DNA from: Torreya grandis
Taxonomy: Eukaryota > Streptophyta > Pinopsida > Cupressales > Taxaceae
Reading direction: 5' to 3'
Length of the DNA: 64,000 nucleotides
Assembly: GCA_037957365.1 (NCBI GenBank)
Contig: JARHVA010002128.1
Location: 1,276,501 to 1,340,500, forward strand
Both the position numbers and the translations under genes were made by a program. Below are positions 38,060 through 49,323 of the stretch, in pieces (the stretch's first letter is position 1; each line of letters starts with the position of its first letter). The notes below the pieces were generated by a model that was given only the letters and a program-made list of their open reading frames with translations, searched no databases and was not told the DNA's origin.

Positions 38060-39600
38060 TCCCATCTAAGGAACTATTCTCCTCATGCAAGGTAGGAGGA
38101 CCAACTGCTCTATGCAATTATAATGCAATAGGAGTAGAGGCAATGAAGGACAATTGAATTCCCTAAAACTATGGTATAGACTACCTAATATCTGAGGTGT
38201 CTTGGATTTGTTTACATGTTCCCTATAATGTCTAAAGTAAACCATAGGTAGGTTGATCAGGAAATAACTCCTTAACATATAGAAGGTGATAAGGAGATGG
38301 TGGAGGTGTGTCCCCATAATTATTGTAGTCATCTATATTAGAATAAGATTCATAAATATCATAATATAGCTCAGGCTTAGAAATGTCATCAAGTTCAAGT
38401 GAGTTTAAGTAAGAAGAATCTAAAGGAGAGTCATGATCAAAGTGTGAGAATCTATATAACCAAATCTGATGATCAACCATTATTTATTCCAATATACTAT
38501 CATAATTCCTTTCCTTTTAGTTTCATCTTACTATTATATTTTTACTTTTCATTACCATGGCCATTTTCCTTAGAGGATTCATGGGTTGATGAATTTTGAA
38601 TGGTAAGATCAGGCTCAATGATGTTGTGCTTCTTGAACATCTTGGTTAGTTGGTCAATTTGTTTCTTCAAAAATTTCCTTTCATCATGATTTTTTGATCA
38701 AAACCCACATTTGATCCAATATTTCTTAGGATTATAACTATAAGAAGAGGTTTCATGGTTGGATTTATAGGTGAGAGGATTTACATCCTTCTCTAAATCC
38801 TTTTTGTTATGTTTATTCTCTCTATTGTTTGAAGGCTTCTCTTTCTTAGAATGAGATTTTGATGACTTTGATGTGCCCATCTATACCAACTTATCTTGAT
38901 CCTAAGTCAAGTTGGAAATAAAGTTATTTAAATAATGCATCTTCTATGCATTTTCAAGAGCACATTTTATGGCATGGAAAGTGGAAATAAACATAGAATA
39001 GTCTAGACCCATTTTGGAGAGTATAGACAAAAAAGTTAAGAATTTTGTTTATCTATTCCACATTATTTTAATTACAACCTCAAATAATTTAACTTAGTAA
39101 GAATTCATGTAGTGTGTCAAAGTCACTCAAGCTCAAAATGATGATCTCATTCTCCAATTCATAACTTCTCATCACATCCTACTTCCCAAATATTTTTTCT
39201 AGTGTGGTACATAATTCATTTGGTGTTTTATTAGGTGAAAATTTAAGTCAAGAGAAATATAAAAACTAATACAACCATGTGTTTAATCATGTCTATTAAA
39301 CCATTTAATTTTATTTATGTATATATTAGGTTTAATTTCTTTATTCATAGTAATCCTATAAAATCATTATTTTATTAGAGAAAGTAGCACATTGCTTTTC
39401 CATTCATGATAATTTAATGTTGTAAGAGGAGGAAATGACCACCAATTTTCCATGATGCAAGAAAAGAGGTTGTTATAGAAATTAAATAAGAAATGTAGAA
39501 AATAAAAGTACATAATGCCATAAAATACCCATTTAGAACTATCAGAGTGACCCCCCATTAAGTTGTAAATATAATCACACTCGTATAGTGTTAGACACAA
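38060..39600 (-). pseudogene. Copia-type gag (E)
   Basis: The minus strand from about 39465 reads MENWWSFPPLTTLNYHEWKS followed by a hydrophobic helix. The L-NY-W motif near the start is the hallmark of Ty1/copia gag (UBN2-type) proteins. Further left, near 38880-38690, a Lys/Ser/Asn-rich basic stretch leads to a decayed knuckle (KCGF..SKNHDERK, outer Cys residues lost) and KKQIDQLTKMFKKHNI, the helix that follows the knuckle in such proteins. Then comes an acidic tail at 38480-38232. The polypurine tract follows within 0.7 kb, so no pol was ever here or it is deleted. Confidence 0.7.
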
Positions 39601-40894
39601 TTAAGAATATGTCTTGAAAATTATGCATAAATATGAAATAATTGGAGGAACATTAGACTCAACTGATAATGCATCCAAGAATGTACAATATTTTATTTGA
39701 AGAGAGCCCAAAAATGTCACCAATGTGTAGATCATGAAAAAATAAGCACTTTTGAAGAAGATGACACTCAAATTTGAGTTACTAATCAAAAGTTATAGCC
39801 ATTTGAATATCTTAAACCACACAAAAAAATTGGGTGTAAATAGGTGGAAAATAATTTTTTATCAACCTCTTCAAAATAAATTGAGACCCTTTGGAGCAAA
39901 GTCTTTAAATTTTTTTGAAATAAATTTCCTCAAAAAAAGGTATGCCTCTATGGAGAAAAAGTAAGTATTTTTAGTTTGATAGTGACCATGGGCTTCATTT
40001 CCATATGACCAAGGGTTAAGGGCTATGTTGGCTGCTTACCTCATGTGACCACACCATATGACTAGGGGGCTAAGGCTTATTTTGAGTGTTCTCACCTCAT
40101 ACTTTTGATTGATGTGAGAGTGACATTATCCAAAAAAATGCACCCATTTTGAGATGAATAGTATCATACTTCACTATGTTAAATTTGATGTACTTTAGAC
40201 CATCATTGGAGTTTTGGAGGACTTGCTTAGTTTCCAAGGATTTTGACTATTTTTACAATTAAAATTTTTGACATCAAGTTTTTGAAGGTCTCTTATAGTC
40301 ATCAAATAAAACCATCATGGTTATATGTTGAAGTTTTAGTGACTACATGTAGTGATAAAAGTTCTAATGCCATAGGTTGCTCAAGTTTATAAATTAGATT
40401 TGCCAAGCATCAAGGTTTCCTATTGGTCTTATAATTTTCAAGAGTTTTAACCCTCCCTATAGTCATTAGAGATATAGAATACACCTATAGTCAACTCTAA
40501 TGCTAGGGTTTGGAGGTACCATAATAGTCAAAAACTTTGATGTGTTAGAGTTATGGATTGATCTAGAAGTTGTAAACTCTGATGTTGTGGTTCTTGAGAG
40601 TTTTAGCAAAAGATCTTTTGGTGTTGATATTAATGGGCCTAAATACATTTATTTATGGTTTAAATAATTTAGATAGGTGTTAGGGTTTCAGCGAGATCTG
40701 ATAATGTTGAGGTTTCTAATGGCTCCCAAAATACATAATCTTAATGTGGGAATAGGTATATGTGTATGCACAAAAAAATATTTATGTTAAGATCATCAAC
40801 ATTTCCCATAGTATTAGGAAAGTTAAAAACTCCCACAATATGTAAAAAAGTACAAAAACTTTTCCAAGTTTAAAATATCCAAATATAACATGTG
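39601..40894 (-). other. E leader, part left of G; no gene seen
   Basis: AT-rich sequence between E gag and the G insertion site. Short frames at 39601-39789 and 40466-40648 (minus) show nothing recognisable. With 51481-51865 it makes an unusually long leader of about 1.7 kb, which could contain another, unrecognised insertion. Confidence 0.45.
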
Positions 40895-40899
40895 TATCA

Positions 40900-43044
40900 T
40901 GTAGAGTAAAATTTTTACTCTACGTTGCATTCTGATTCTCAATCGCGCACTATAGTTTTGTTCCCACATACCTTGGTCATGGCAGCAGAAGTTTTGAAAT
41001 GGAGTGCAAGCTTATTTCTTTTGATTCATTTTCCATCTAAGTGTCGAAGGGAAGTGGAAGCTGCCAAGTGGAGTCATTCGAGGCACCTTTCCCAACTTAC
41101 AAGAGAGCCACAAAATGTGCCATGTATCCAATAGCAACTCAGTATAACGCATCACATGTCAGTATCCACATCTCATATCGGCACCCGCATTTCATTCTAT
41201 TTTTTGACAAAGGTTTTCAACAAGCTAAGTAGTAGGAAGAAGTGAAAAGTGCCAAGTGGCAGTTATAGAAGGCTTTGGACTACTTTTTTAGAGGGAAGCA
41301 GAAGTCACCACGTGTCGGCAACTGAGAGACAATCAATTCAACACCTAGGTTCAATGCCTTGGTTCAACATTTTTGGTTCAATACCTCAGTTAACATGTAA
41401 ATGGTGTGTAGTGTTGAACCATTGAACCATTTTGGTTCATCAGGCAGTTCAAGGGAATGTCCCAAAAACTAAAGGGGCCAATTACCTTTTTGAAAGGCAA
41501 AAAGACATCATTTCATTTTGTTTAAGTGCCGAAGAGTAGCGGAGGCCACCAAGTGTCACTTTCTGATCCCCTTTCTACACCATTCCTAAAAGAAGCGGAA
41601 GATGCCACATACCCCTAGCAGGAGAAGTAGAAGATGCCACGTATCTTCCCAAGAACAGTAGAGGCTACCACATGTCAACTTCTGAGAGATCATCTTCAAG
41701 CTTCATTGCCAAATAAAGCTTGTGGTGGGTCTCAGGTGTTATTTCAAAGGTCTACGGAAGTTGCCAAGTGTCACCATCTGTAGGATCCTAATATGTGCCT
41801 CGAATAATTCTACAACATAGCTAAATGGAAAGTGGAAAGAGCTGTGTGTCTTTGATAAATTAGGTAGAAAGCACCAAGTGTCATTCTCCAATGCCATCTA
41901 AGTAATAAGAAGATTTTTAGGGAATTGACTAAGTGTCCTCTTCCATTTCAATAAGATAGAGTGTTCTATGTATCTATTTCAGCAAGTGAGCTAGGGAGAA
42001 CTCAGCAGGAGTTATTTTTGGTAGGTGGAGTAGTTCACCAGGTAGATTTTTTGGGGCCTGCAAACATTAGAAGGGGTCATCTATTTATCCCCTATCATCG
42101 GAGGAGAATGGGCAGTTACATGGCTAAGTAGGTGATGGAATGAGGAAATTCAGGCATGGAAGGAAGTACTAGACATGAATTGACACACCGCAATTAGGGT
42201 AGCCACCCCACCCCAGCATGGCCCTTCCTGATAAGACCAGGATACATCCAAGGCATTGAATGCACTGAATGCTACACATTTTTATGTGTAAAATATGAGG
42301 CTATAAAAGAGGAAGGGGAGATATAGAAAAGGGGTGGAAGATAAGAAGAGATATATTGTAACAAGTTTAGACTTTTTGGAGCTGGTGACTAAGTAATATC
42401 ATTTGCTTTTGTCTCATTTTCTTGAGTTAAAAAGTTGATGTAATTGTGCATATTTTTGTGCCTTCTATGTAGCTGAAGAATTAAGAAGATTGAAATCTAT
42501 GCCTTTGTTGATATTATCTGTGTCATTTGCAAAAGTAGTCTATACTGTAGACCTTCTAGAGTTGTGATTAGGAATGTCATTTGCTTTTGTCTCATTTTCT
42601 TGAGTTAGAAGTTCTACATAATTGTACGTGTTTTTGTGCCTCTTATGTGATTGGAAGATTATTATAAGCAGATTGAGCCCTATGCCTTTGTTGACATCTT
42701 CTGTATCTCAGCAAAAGAAGTCTCTATTATGAGCCTATGTTTCTATTGTTTCAATCTTTTACATTGATCATGCACTTGTTTGCTCTTAAATGTAAATGAA
42801 TCCTACATACGGTCTCACTGTGCTCAAGATTAGGATCAAAATTACACTCAAGTGCATCACCATAGTTAGGTTTCATTTCCTACATTTGCATTTCTATTTA
42901 ATTTTCTATCCTTTTTCCCCACACTTGATAAAAAAAGAGACTGGCTTCTCTAAAATCTGGAGGTTGTTTCAAGAAGCAATATCCCACAGCTTAAAACTTC
43001 CCATTGTTGTTGATTAGAATCAAGCACAATTTTAAGCATCAATA
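40900..43044 (+). repeat. 5' LTR of G (2145 bp)
   Basis: It starts with TG inside a near-perfect palindrome: GTAGAGTAAA and TTTACTCTAC are separated by 3 bases at 40901-40923. U3 holds about ten copies of a GAAG..GCCA(A/C)GTGTC-like motif (41048-41890) and a cluster of GGTTCAA words in both orientations (41335-41450). TATA box TATAAAAG is at 42302-42309. The end is CAATA, matching CAACA of the 3' LTR. Confidence 0.93.
42302..42309 (+). promoter_or_regulatory. TATA box of the G 5' LTR
   Basis: TATAAAAG in the context GGCTATAAAAGAGGAAG, identical in the 3' LTR at 50733-50740. Such a box sits about 30 bases before the transcription start in plant LTR promoters. The preceding kilobase carries the repeated U3 motifs. 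Confidence 0.75.
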
Positions 43045-43238
43045 GTTTTTGGCACACCTGGTGGGACCAGTCTTGAAGTTTCATTCAAGACCATATGAAC
43101 TAGAGAGCTATAAGGAGTCAGAGCTGTGGACCAGTAACTAGATCCCAATCTACTATAAATCCAAGTATTCTTTTACCACCTTTGGTAACTAGTCCAAGAA
43201 GGAGATTCAATTAGTTTCAACCAATACCAATATTAAAT
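43045..43238 (+). other. Primer-binding region and leader of G
   Basis: TTTTTGGCACACCTGGTGGG at about 43046-43065 is the primer-binding-like motif, matching that of element 1. The 190-base leader ends at the ATG of gag (43239). The tRNA is not assigned. Confidence 0.6.
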
Positions 43239-44400
43239 ATGGGAGCCCCTATACCTCTAAGAAATTATGTAAGTTGGAACACTGGTAGTCCTCTAATCCT
43301 CCCAGTACCACTAGCTACTTGGGATCCTATCCTAGTAAATGCCTTAAAAGCTCTACCTAAATTTAGTGGGCAAGACTCTAAAATACCTATGGAACATCTC
43401 CAAGATGTATCAGATGTCTGTGTTATACATGTTATCACACAGCAAAATGTGGCTATAAGGTTGTTAGCAGCTTCTTTTAAAGGGAAGGCATTGGAATGGT
43501 ATCGATATTTGACTCCAAATACCATTTCTACATGGGATGAGCTTGGAGATATTTTCTTTGAGAGATTTATAGAGAAAGGTGATAAGTCTTCTTTGTTACA
43601 GCAGTTAATTACCATCCAAAGAGGACCACAAGAATCCATGACTAACTTCAATTCCAGATTTCAAAAGACTTGGGACAGGATTCCTATTATAGCTAGACCA
43701 TTACTAGGTATGACTATAGTATTTTATCTCAAAGCTTTAAACTCAGATATATCTATTATGATTCAGTCACTTGGAGGTCAGACTCTACCAAAAGCTTATG
43801 ACCTTGCAGTCAAAGCTGAAAATAATTTAATAAATGCTAAAAAGTTGCCTCCAAGGCCTCTCATGCCCTTATTCCCAAAAATTTCCTTGCCCTTGCCTCA
43901 AGAAGTTTATAAATCTATAAGCCCACCTGTATCTATGTACACTTACCCTCAATCATCTGTGAAAGAACCTATCCCTGCTCAGCCATCTGAGATGGATGAT
44001 ATCAAGAATATCCTAAGGACATTTTCCAATGAGCTGATCAATATAAAGAGACAAATAAATACTTTCCCTAAGCCTCCTTATGAAGGCTATCAAGGAACCA
44101 TATTTTCATCCCAACCAAACCAATATTAGGGTCCTCTAAAACTAGCTAATCATAAGCCAGCAAATCAATTGGTTGCAGTCCCCACACCCTCACAGACTAT
44201 TCCTCCCAATTCAAATAGGGAGATGGTTCCAGGACAAAATAATTATGTGGATGATACTAATGCCTAGTGTTTCCCTTGTAATGATACTCATACACCTAGA
44301 GATTGTCCTAGGGGTAATCTACAACAAAAGGTGGCAGAGCAAAGGAGAATGGATGGTCAGTTTACTAGTTCCAATGGCAATCAAGCCTACCAGTCTCTTG
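43239..44400 (+). pseudogene. gag (G)
   Basis: The open frame 43239-44129 gives 296 residues from the first ATG after the leader. It includes the gag core: LPKFSGQ at residues 39-45, then ALEWYRYLTPNTI, FFERF and FNSRFQKTWDRIP. After a TAG the same frame continues and meets a knuckle, CFPCNDTHTPRDC, at about 44257-44295 (C-X2-C-X3-H-X4-C), just after a second TAG. A long unstructured tail leads to the protease. Gag would form the particle. The frame is shared with protease, so a single Gag-Pol reading frame is likely ancestral. Confidence 0.9.
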
Positions 44401-44876
44401 GTATGTAGAATTTAGTCCTAGTGGCTCAGATGCAAGGAATGTCCTTGTAACAAGAAGAGGAAATAGCCCCAGAACATGCTTTGTTCTCATGGGTGGAAGA
44501 TGAAGAATTAGTTTTCTTGAACAAATCATCTACCTTCTAAAGACCAGTGGTGCAATCTGATTACTACACCTGATCAAAGAGGAGAATGGTGGAACAGCCT
44601 AAGATTGTAAGTGGTCAAGTCAAGAATAATCCTCCATCTCAAGGGAAAAGAAACGCTACTATTAGATAGGAAGTGCCTTAGCTGGTGCAAGATCAAGGGA
44701 TTCCTGCCCAAACTTAGGAAAAAATGAGATATCCTTATATCCAAAAAACTCAAGCTTTGAGACCTATAAATGTAGTGGATTAATTGAAGAAGACTCCAGC
44801 ACAAGTATCGATGTGGGATATTTTGGCTATTCTTGAATAGGAGACACTACTACAAGAAGCTCTGCAAGGCCAAGCA

Positions 44877-45657
44877 GTGCCTAAAGGTACTGTCACCAAG
44901 GAAGGACCTGCTAGAAAAGAAAAGCTCAAAGATACGATTCCTCTGAAGACAACAGCCTTTGTGAATGATGTAGTGCAAGTAAGTAAATCCAAACTAGAGC
45001 CCTTATATTTAAATCTGATAGTTAGAAGGAAACTCTTGCATAATGCATTGATAGATTCAAGAGCTAGTACTATAGTGATGCCCAAGCAAATAGCTGATGC
45101 TTTGAAAATAAAATATGAACCCCTTGCAAAAGGAGTTATGTAGCTAGATGGAAAAATAGTACAAACTGTAGGGAGAATCAAACAACTCTCATTGCAATTA
45201 TACACATGTCCCAACATAATTGTCAACCAAGATGTAGTAGTCATAGATATACCTCCTATTTTTGGTTTATGTTTATCGAGAGACTTTACATCAAAAATAG
45301 GAAGATATATGTCTCTTGACTGGTCTCATCTCATCCTGAGAACTAGATATGATTTGAAGATGAAAATTCTATCTGAACCACTATCAAAAGACCATATCAC
45401 CAACAAACTAACAACAAGATTAGAGGCATATCATGTTATGTTAAATAAGGAAGAAAGGATTTTTGTTGAAGAGCTAGGCGACTGGACTGAGCATGATCAA
45501 GAAGAAGAAAATAGCCAGTTGTTGGCTATGATGCATAGCGACCTATATGGGAACTATGACTCTATTGGTTTGGGCACATACATCATTTTAGATGAGGACC
45601 AAGAAACCCCAAATTTTATAAGGGAAGAGGCACCTACTACTCAAGATTCAGAGATCT
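44877..45657 (+). pseudogene. Aspartic protease (G)
   Basis: In frame with gag. LYLNLIVRRKLLHNALIDSR at about 44999-45065 carries the active-site triad as DSR; the usual Gly is Arg, explained by one G to A change. After a TAG at 45142 the frame resumes and shows VVVIDIPPIFGLCLSRDFTS, then a GRYMSLDWSHLI block, the C-terminal part conserved in this Tat-like group. It ends at a TAG before the aRNase H. The active-site change would inactivate it. Confidence 0.85.
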
Positions 45658-46087
45658 AGACTTTGAATTTTGATGGGGCTAGAAGTAAACATGGTGCTAG
45701 AGCAGGAATTTGTCTTACTGCTCCAAATGGTGATAAAATTTTGAGGGCTATCCAATTCCAATTTGCTTACACTAATAATGATGCTAAGTATGAATCTTTA
45801 GTACATGGGCTCCTATTATCCAAGAAAAAGGGAATAAAGAATCTAAAAGTAAAAGGAGATTCAGAATTAGTAGTAAAGCAAATTAGAGAAAAGGCAGTAG
45901 ACCATAAATGTGAGAATGAGATCCTATAGACATAGGATTTGGGATTTGATAGAAGATTTTGAATCTTTCCATATTGAGATAGTCCCTAGGAGTCAAAATT
46001 TTGAAGTTGATATGATGGCCCAGATTTGGCTCACAGTTTAACCTAGCAATTGGCCTATTTATTAACAATGAGTTAGTAAAAGTTATA
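45658..46087 (+). pseudogene. Second, archaeal-type RNase H upstream of RT (G)
   Basis: LNFDGARSKHG opens the domain with the first catalytic Asp. TNNDAKYESL follows, where the catalytic Glu of the usual AEY is Lys (one G to A change). LKVKGDSELVVKQ holds the second Asp, and EIVPRSQNFEVD the last, after a frame change near 45925. This extra RNase H is known from plant Tat elements, usually after the first RNase H. Here it sits between protease and RT. From memory, some plant polyproteins have this order, so it is probably a lineage trait. A second frame change precedes RT. Confidence 0.88.
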
Positions 46088-47280
46088 GTGAGGCTGATTA
46101 TTCTAGACAATGATGAGAACTGGCAAGTATTTGAAAATGATGCTCAGGTAGTCTCTTTCTTACAACAATCAGATGACTTTACTGATCAGTTACAAACCAA
46201 AATTAAAGAGGCATATGGTGATCAGATTATACAATTGAGGACGAATAAGCTCCCCAAAGGGTTGATCACCTTAGGAAACTTGTTTAACCTAGAGGATGTA
46301 AGCTTGGAAAAGAAAAGGTTCCAAGTAGACAAAGTAGACTATTCTGAAATAGAGGTGAGTGATGGGAAAAGGCTAAAAATTGGGAATTCTGCAACTCAAG
46401 AAGAGAAGGAAAGACTAATCGAATTGTGCCAAAGATATGATAGAGTCATAACTTAGAGCTATGAAGACCTTCATGGATACAATAGAGACATTATTCAACA
46501 CACAATAGAACTGACTGAAGGGTCTAAACCCATTAGATAAAAATAAAGGCTAGTAAATCCAAGGATTGAGCCTTTAATGGTAGATGAGTTGCAGAAAATT
46601 TTAGATTCCAAAATAATATTTCCAATCAAGTACTCAACTTGGGTATCAAATCTAGTACCAGTTAGGAAAAAGAATGGAGATGTAAGACTATGTGTAGATT
46701 TTGGAGATCTAAATAAAGCATCTTTGAAAGACCACTATCCCTTTCCCTCCATGGAACAAATTCTACAAACTATGGCTAGATCAAAGAGGTTTTCTTTACT
46801 AGATGGTTTCTTTGGATACAATCAGATTTGGTTGGTTGATGAAGATCAGTACAAAACTACTTTTACCACCAAATGGGGAATATTTGCATATGCTAAGATG
46901 CCTTTTGGTCTGTCAAATGTAGGAGCCACCTTTCAAAGAGATATGGATATAGCCTTTGGGGAACTCATAAATAAGATCATCTTGGTCTATTTGGATGACC
47001 TCAATATATTTTCAAAAAATGCTGATGATCATTTTGATCATTTAGAATCTGTCTTCAAGAAATGTCAAGATTTTGGGATATCATTGAATCCCAAGAAATG
47101 CATCTTTGCTATACCTCAGGGCAAATTTTTGGGACATATAGTATCTAAAGAATGAGTTTCTATAGATCTTGAGAGAATTATAGCTATAATGAACCTACCT
47201 CTTCCAGTAAATAAAAAGTCAATTTAGTCCTTTTTAGGGAAGATCAATTTTGTCAATAGATTCATATCTAATTTTGTAGG
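46088..47280 (+). pseudogene. Reverse transcriptase (G)
   Basis: The connection region at 46088-46456 includes KLPKGLITLGNLF and ends just before a TAG where SYEDL follows. The polymerase frame 46577-47155 (192 residues) contains LVPVRKKNGDVRLCVDF at residues 27-42, LLDGFFGYNQI with catalytic Asp76, MPFGLSN at 108-114 and YLDD at 138-141. The thumb follows after a TGA at 47153. It copies element RNA into DNA. The active-site residues are intact, unlike those of the neighbouring domains. Confidence 0.93.
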
Positions 47281-47281
47281 C

Positions 47282-47865
47282 TTGGTAAGACCAATGACAC
47301 TCTTACTAAAGAAAGACTTGGTATTCAAATGGACTACAAAAGGAAGGCAAGCCTTTGAAGAGGTCAAGAAGCCTATCTCAGCAGCCCCAATGCTTAAAAA
47401 CCTAGATTTTTTTAAGCCCTTTGTAATGTATGTCTATGGAGGAGAGTCAAATATTGTTGCTTTCTTGAATCAAAAGAATGATAGGCTAGAGGGGGAACAC
47501 CCAATAGCCTTTTTCTCAAGAACTCTCAGGGATTATGAGACCAGGTATAATTTTTTGGAAAGACGAGCCTATGCCATGGTAAAAGCCCTTAAGAAATTCA
47601 TGCATATGATATCAGGGAACAAAATTTTGATACTTGTAGCTCACCCAAGTGTCAGGGAATACATCATGGATGGAGAAATTATTGAGAAAAGAGCCAATTG
47701 GATCACTAAGATCCTTGAATATGATGTAGAGGTTAGACCCACCAAGCTAGTCAGAGGTAGGGATCTGTGTCAATATATAACCCATGAGATTGAAAAGATG
47801 TTACCTGAGGAAGTAGATTCAGAAGGAGAGATAGAGATGGTGCTAAAAATACAAGAGGTTGATTA
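47282..47865 (+). pseudogene. RNase H of the RT unit, catalytic residues missing (G)
   Basis: A 194-residue open frame. The usual Y-x-D-A-S strand reads YVYGGES, so the first catalytic Asp is absent. LERRAYAMVKALKKF keeps a Glu. The T-D-H block reads VAHPS, so that Asp is also absent. These changes are not simple transitions of a recent copy. Loss of RNase H catalysis next to a second RNase H is known for Tat elements, in which this domain becomes a structural tether. The tail GRDLCQYITHEI leads to the integrase. Confidence 0.85.
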
Positions 47866-49123
47866 GGAATCCTAGGTCACAAGCAGGATTCATTTTATGA
47901 AAAATAGGATTTATTTGAGAGAACTCCCTCAAAATAAGAGGAGATATTATAGGATACAGGGAGTTCATTTTGATTTAATTAAAAAAGTCCTTTTCAGAAG
48001 AAATTATGATGGAAAATTGTTAAGATGTGTAAAATAGGCTAAAGCTAAGAGAATACTACATGAAATGCATCATAGAATATTAGGGGGGCATGTTTCTACA
48101 AAGACCACAGCCATAAAGATAAGTGAGGCAAGATATTTTTGGCCTACTTTATTTGTAGATTGTTATTAGCTGGTTAAAAAATGTCAATCCTACCAATATT
48201 ATATGGGGATGAGGAGGAATGCAGCCATGCCCCTTAGTCCTATAATTGTGGATGAACCTTTTTCTCAATGGGGTCTTGACTTTATTGAAATGATAAATCC
48301 AGTGTCTAGTATGGGTCACAAATGGATATTAACTACTACACACTATTTCACCAGATGGACCGAGGCAGTCCCACTTAAGGAAGCAACAGAGAATGTGATC
48401 TTAGATTTTCTAAGGAGTATCACTACTCGCTATGGGGCTCCTTGCACCATAATTTTAGATAATGCTAAAGCATTCTTGGGGTCTAAAGTATCTGACTTTG
48501 CCTTGACACATGGAATATATCTGAAAACTTAATCTATCTATTACCCTCAAAGTAATGGTTTGGTAGAATCAACCAACAAGAACTTAATAAGACTCATCAA
48601 AAGAGTAGGGGCTGATCATCACAAAGAATGGCATAAAGTGCTTAATCTAGCACTATGGGCTGATAGAATCATGCCTAAGCAGGTGATCAGAATTTCCCCA
48701 TATGAATTGGTATATGGAAAGTTTTTTGTGATTCCCCTAAGCTTGGAAATACCTGCTCTCCAGCTGATCAAACAAATTGAAATTAAAGAAAATGGCCCTA
48801 TGCAGGTCAGACTCATAGAACTTTTGGAAGTTCAAGAAAAGAGGGATATAGCCCATGATTCATTGATTAAGCATCAGGAAATGGTTAAGAACTATTTTGA
48901 TAAAAGGACTTCGAATCCTAATTTTGAAGTAGGCTCGATTGTTTTGAAATGGGATGTAAGAGCTACCAAGCTGAGTCAGCATACCAAATTTGAAGCATTA
49001 TGGACTGGCCTGTATAAAATTCACGTGTGCAAGTAGAAGAATTAATTTGAGCTGGAATCGATGGAAGGAGAACCTAAAGAGATTCTTGTAAATGGAATCT
49101 ATTTAAAGCATTTCAATTAACTT
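47866..49123 (+). pseudogene. Integrase (G)
   Basis: The zinc-binding N-terminus HEMHHRILGGHVSTKTT has its Cys pair partly lost (DCY, then KCQSYQ). The catalytic core shows WGLDFIE (first Asp), IILDNAKAF (second Asp) and GLVESTNK (Glu at 48566). The last two are 36 codons apart, the classical D-35-E spacing. The C-terminal part has VGSIVLKWDVRATKLSQHTKF and ends GIYLKHFN before TAA at about 49120. It would insert the DNA copy. Stops at about 48037, 48166, 48530 and 49036 break it. Confidence 0.9.
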
Positions 49124-49323
49124 GGGTCTCTAATTTATTATAATTAAATAATTTCCATTTCTTGCATTATTTTTTTCATTGTTTTCCCACTTTTCTTTTT
49201 AAATAAGTGTTTTAAACACATGTCGATGGCTCTTTTGAAGATGTAAATTTCAAAATTTTTATCTAGCAAAAGGTGGAGTTTTCTTTTTGAGTAGGCTCAA
49301 AATTCCCAGGGGTCATCAGTAAT
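49124..49323 (+). other. 3' untranslated region of G
   Basis: 200 bases before the 3' LTR. AAAAGGTGGAG (about 49268) and CCAGGGGTC (about 49306) are the only purine-rich candidates for a polypurine tract; neither abuts the LTR. Confidence 0.5.

Noticed and set aside
41335..41450. tRNA gene suggested by GGTTCAA words
   Set aside because: No cloverleaf, anticodon arm or acceptor pairing could be found; kept only as a low-interest motif cluster.
43265..43651. 128-codon minus-strand frame
   Set aside because: It lies opposite the G gag core, which is clearly coding on the plus strand.
44780..45244. 154-codon minus-strand frame
   Set aside because: Shadow of the G protease region on the plus strand; no recognisable domain.
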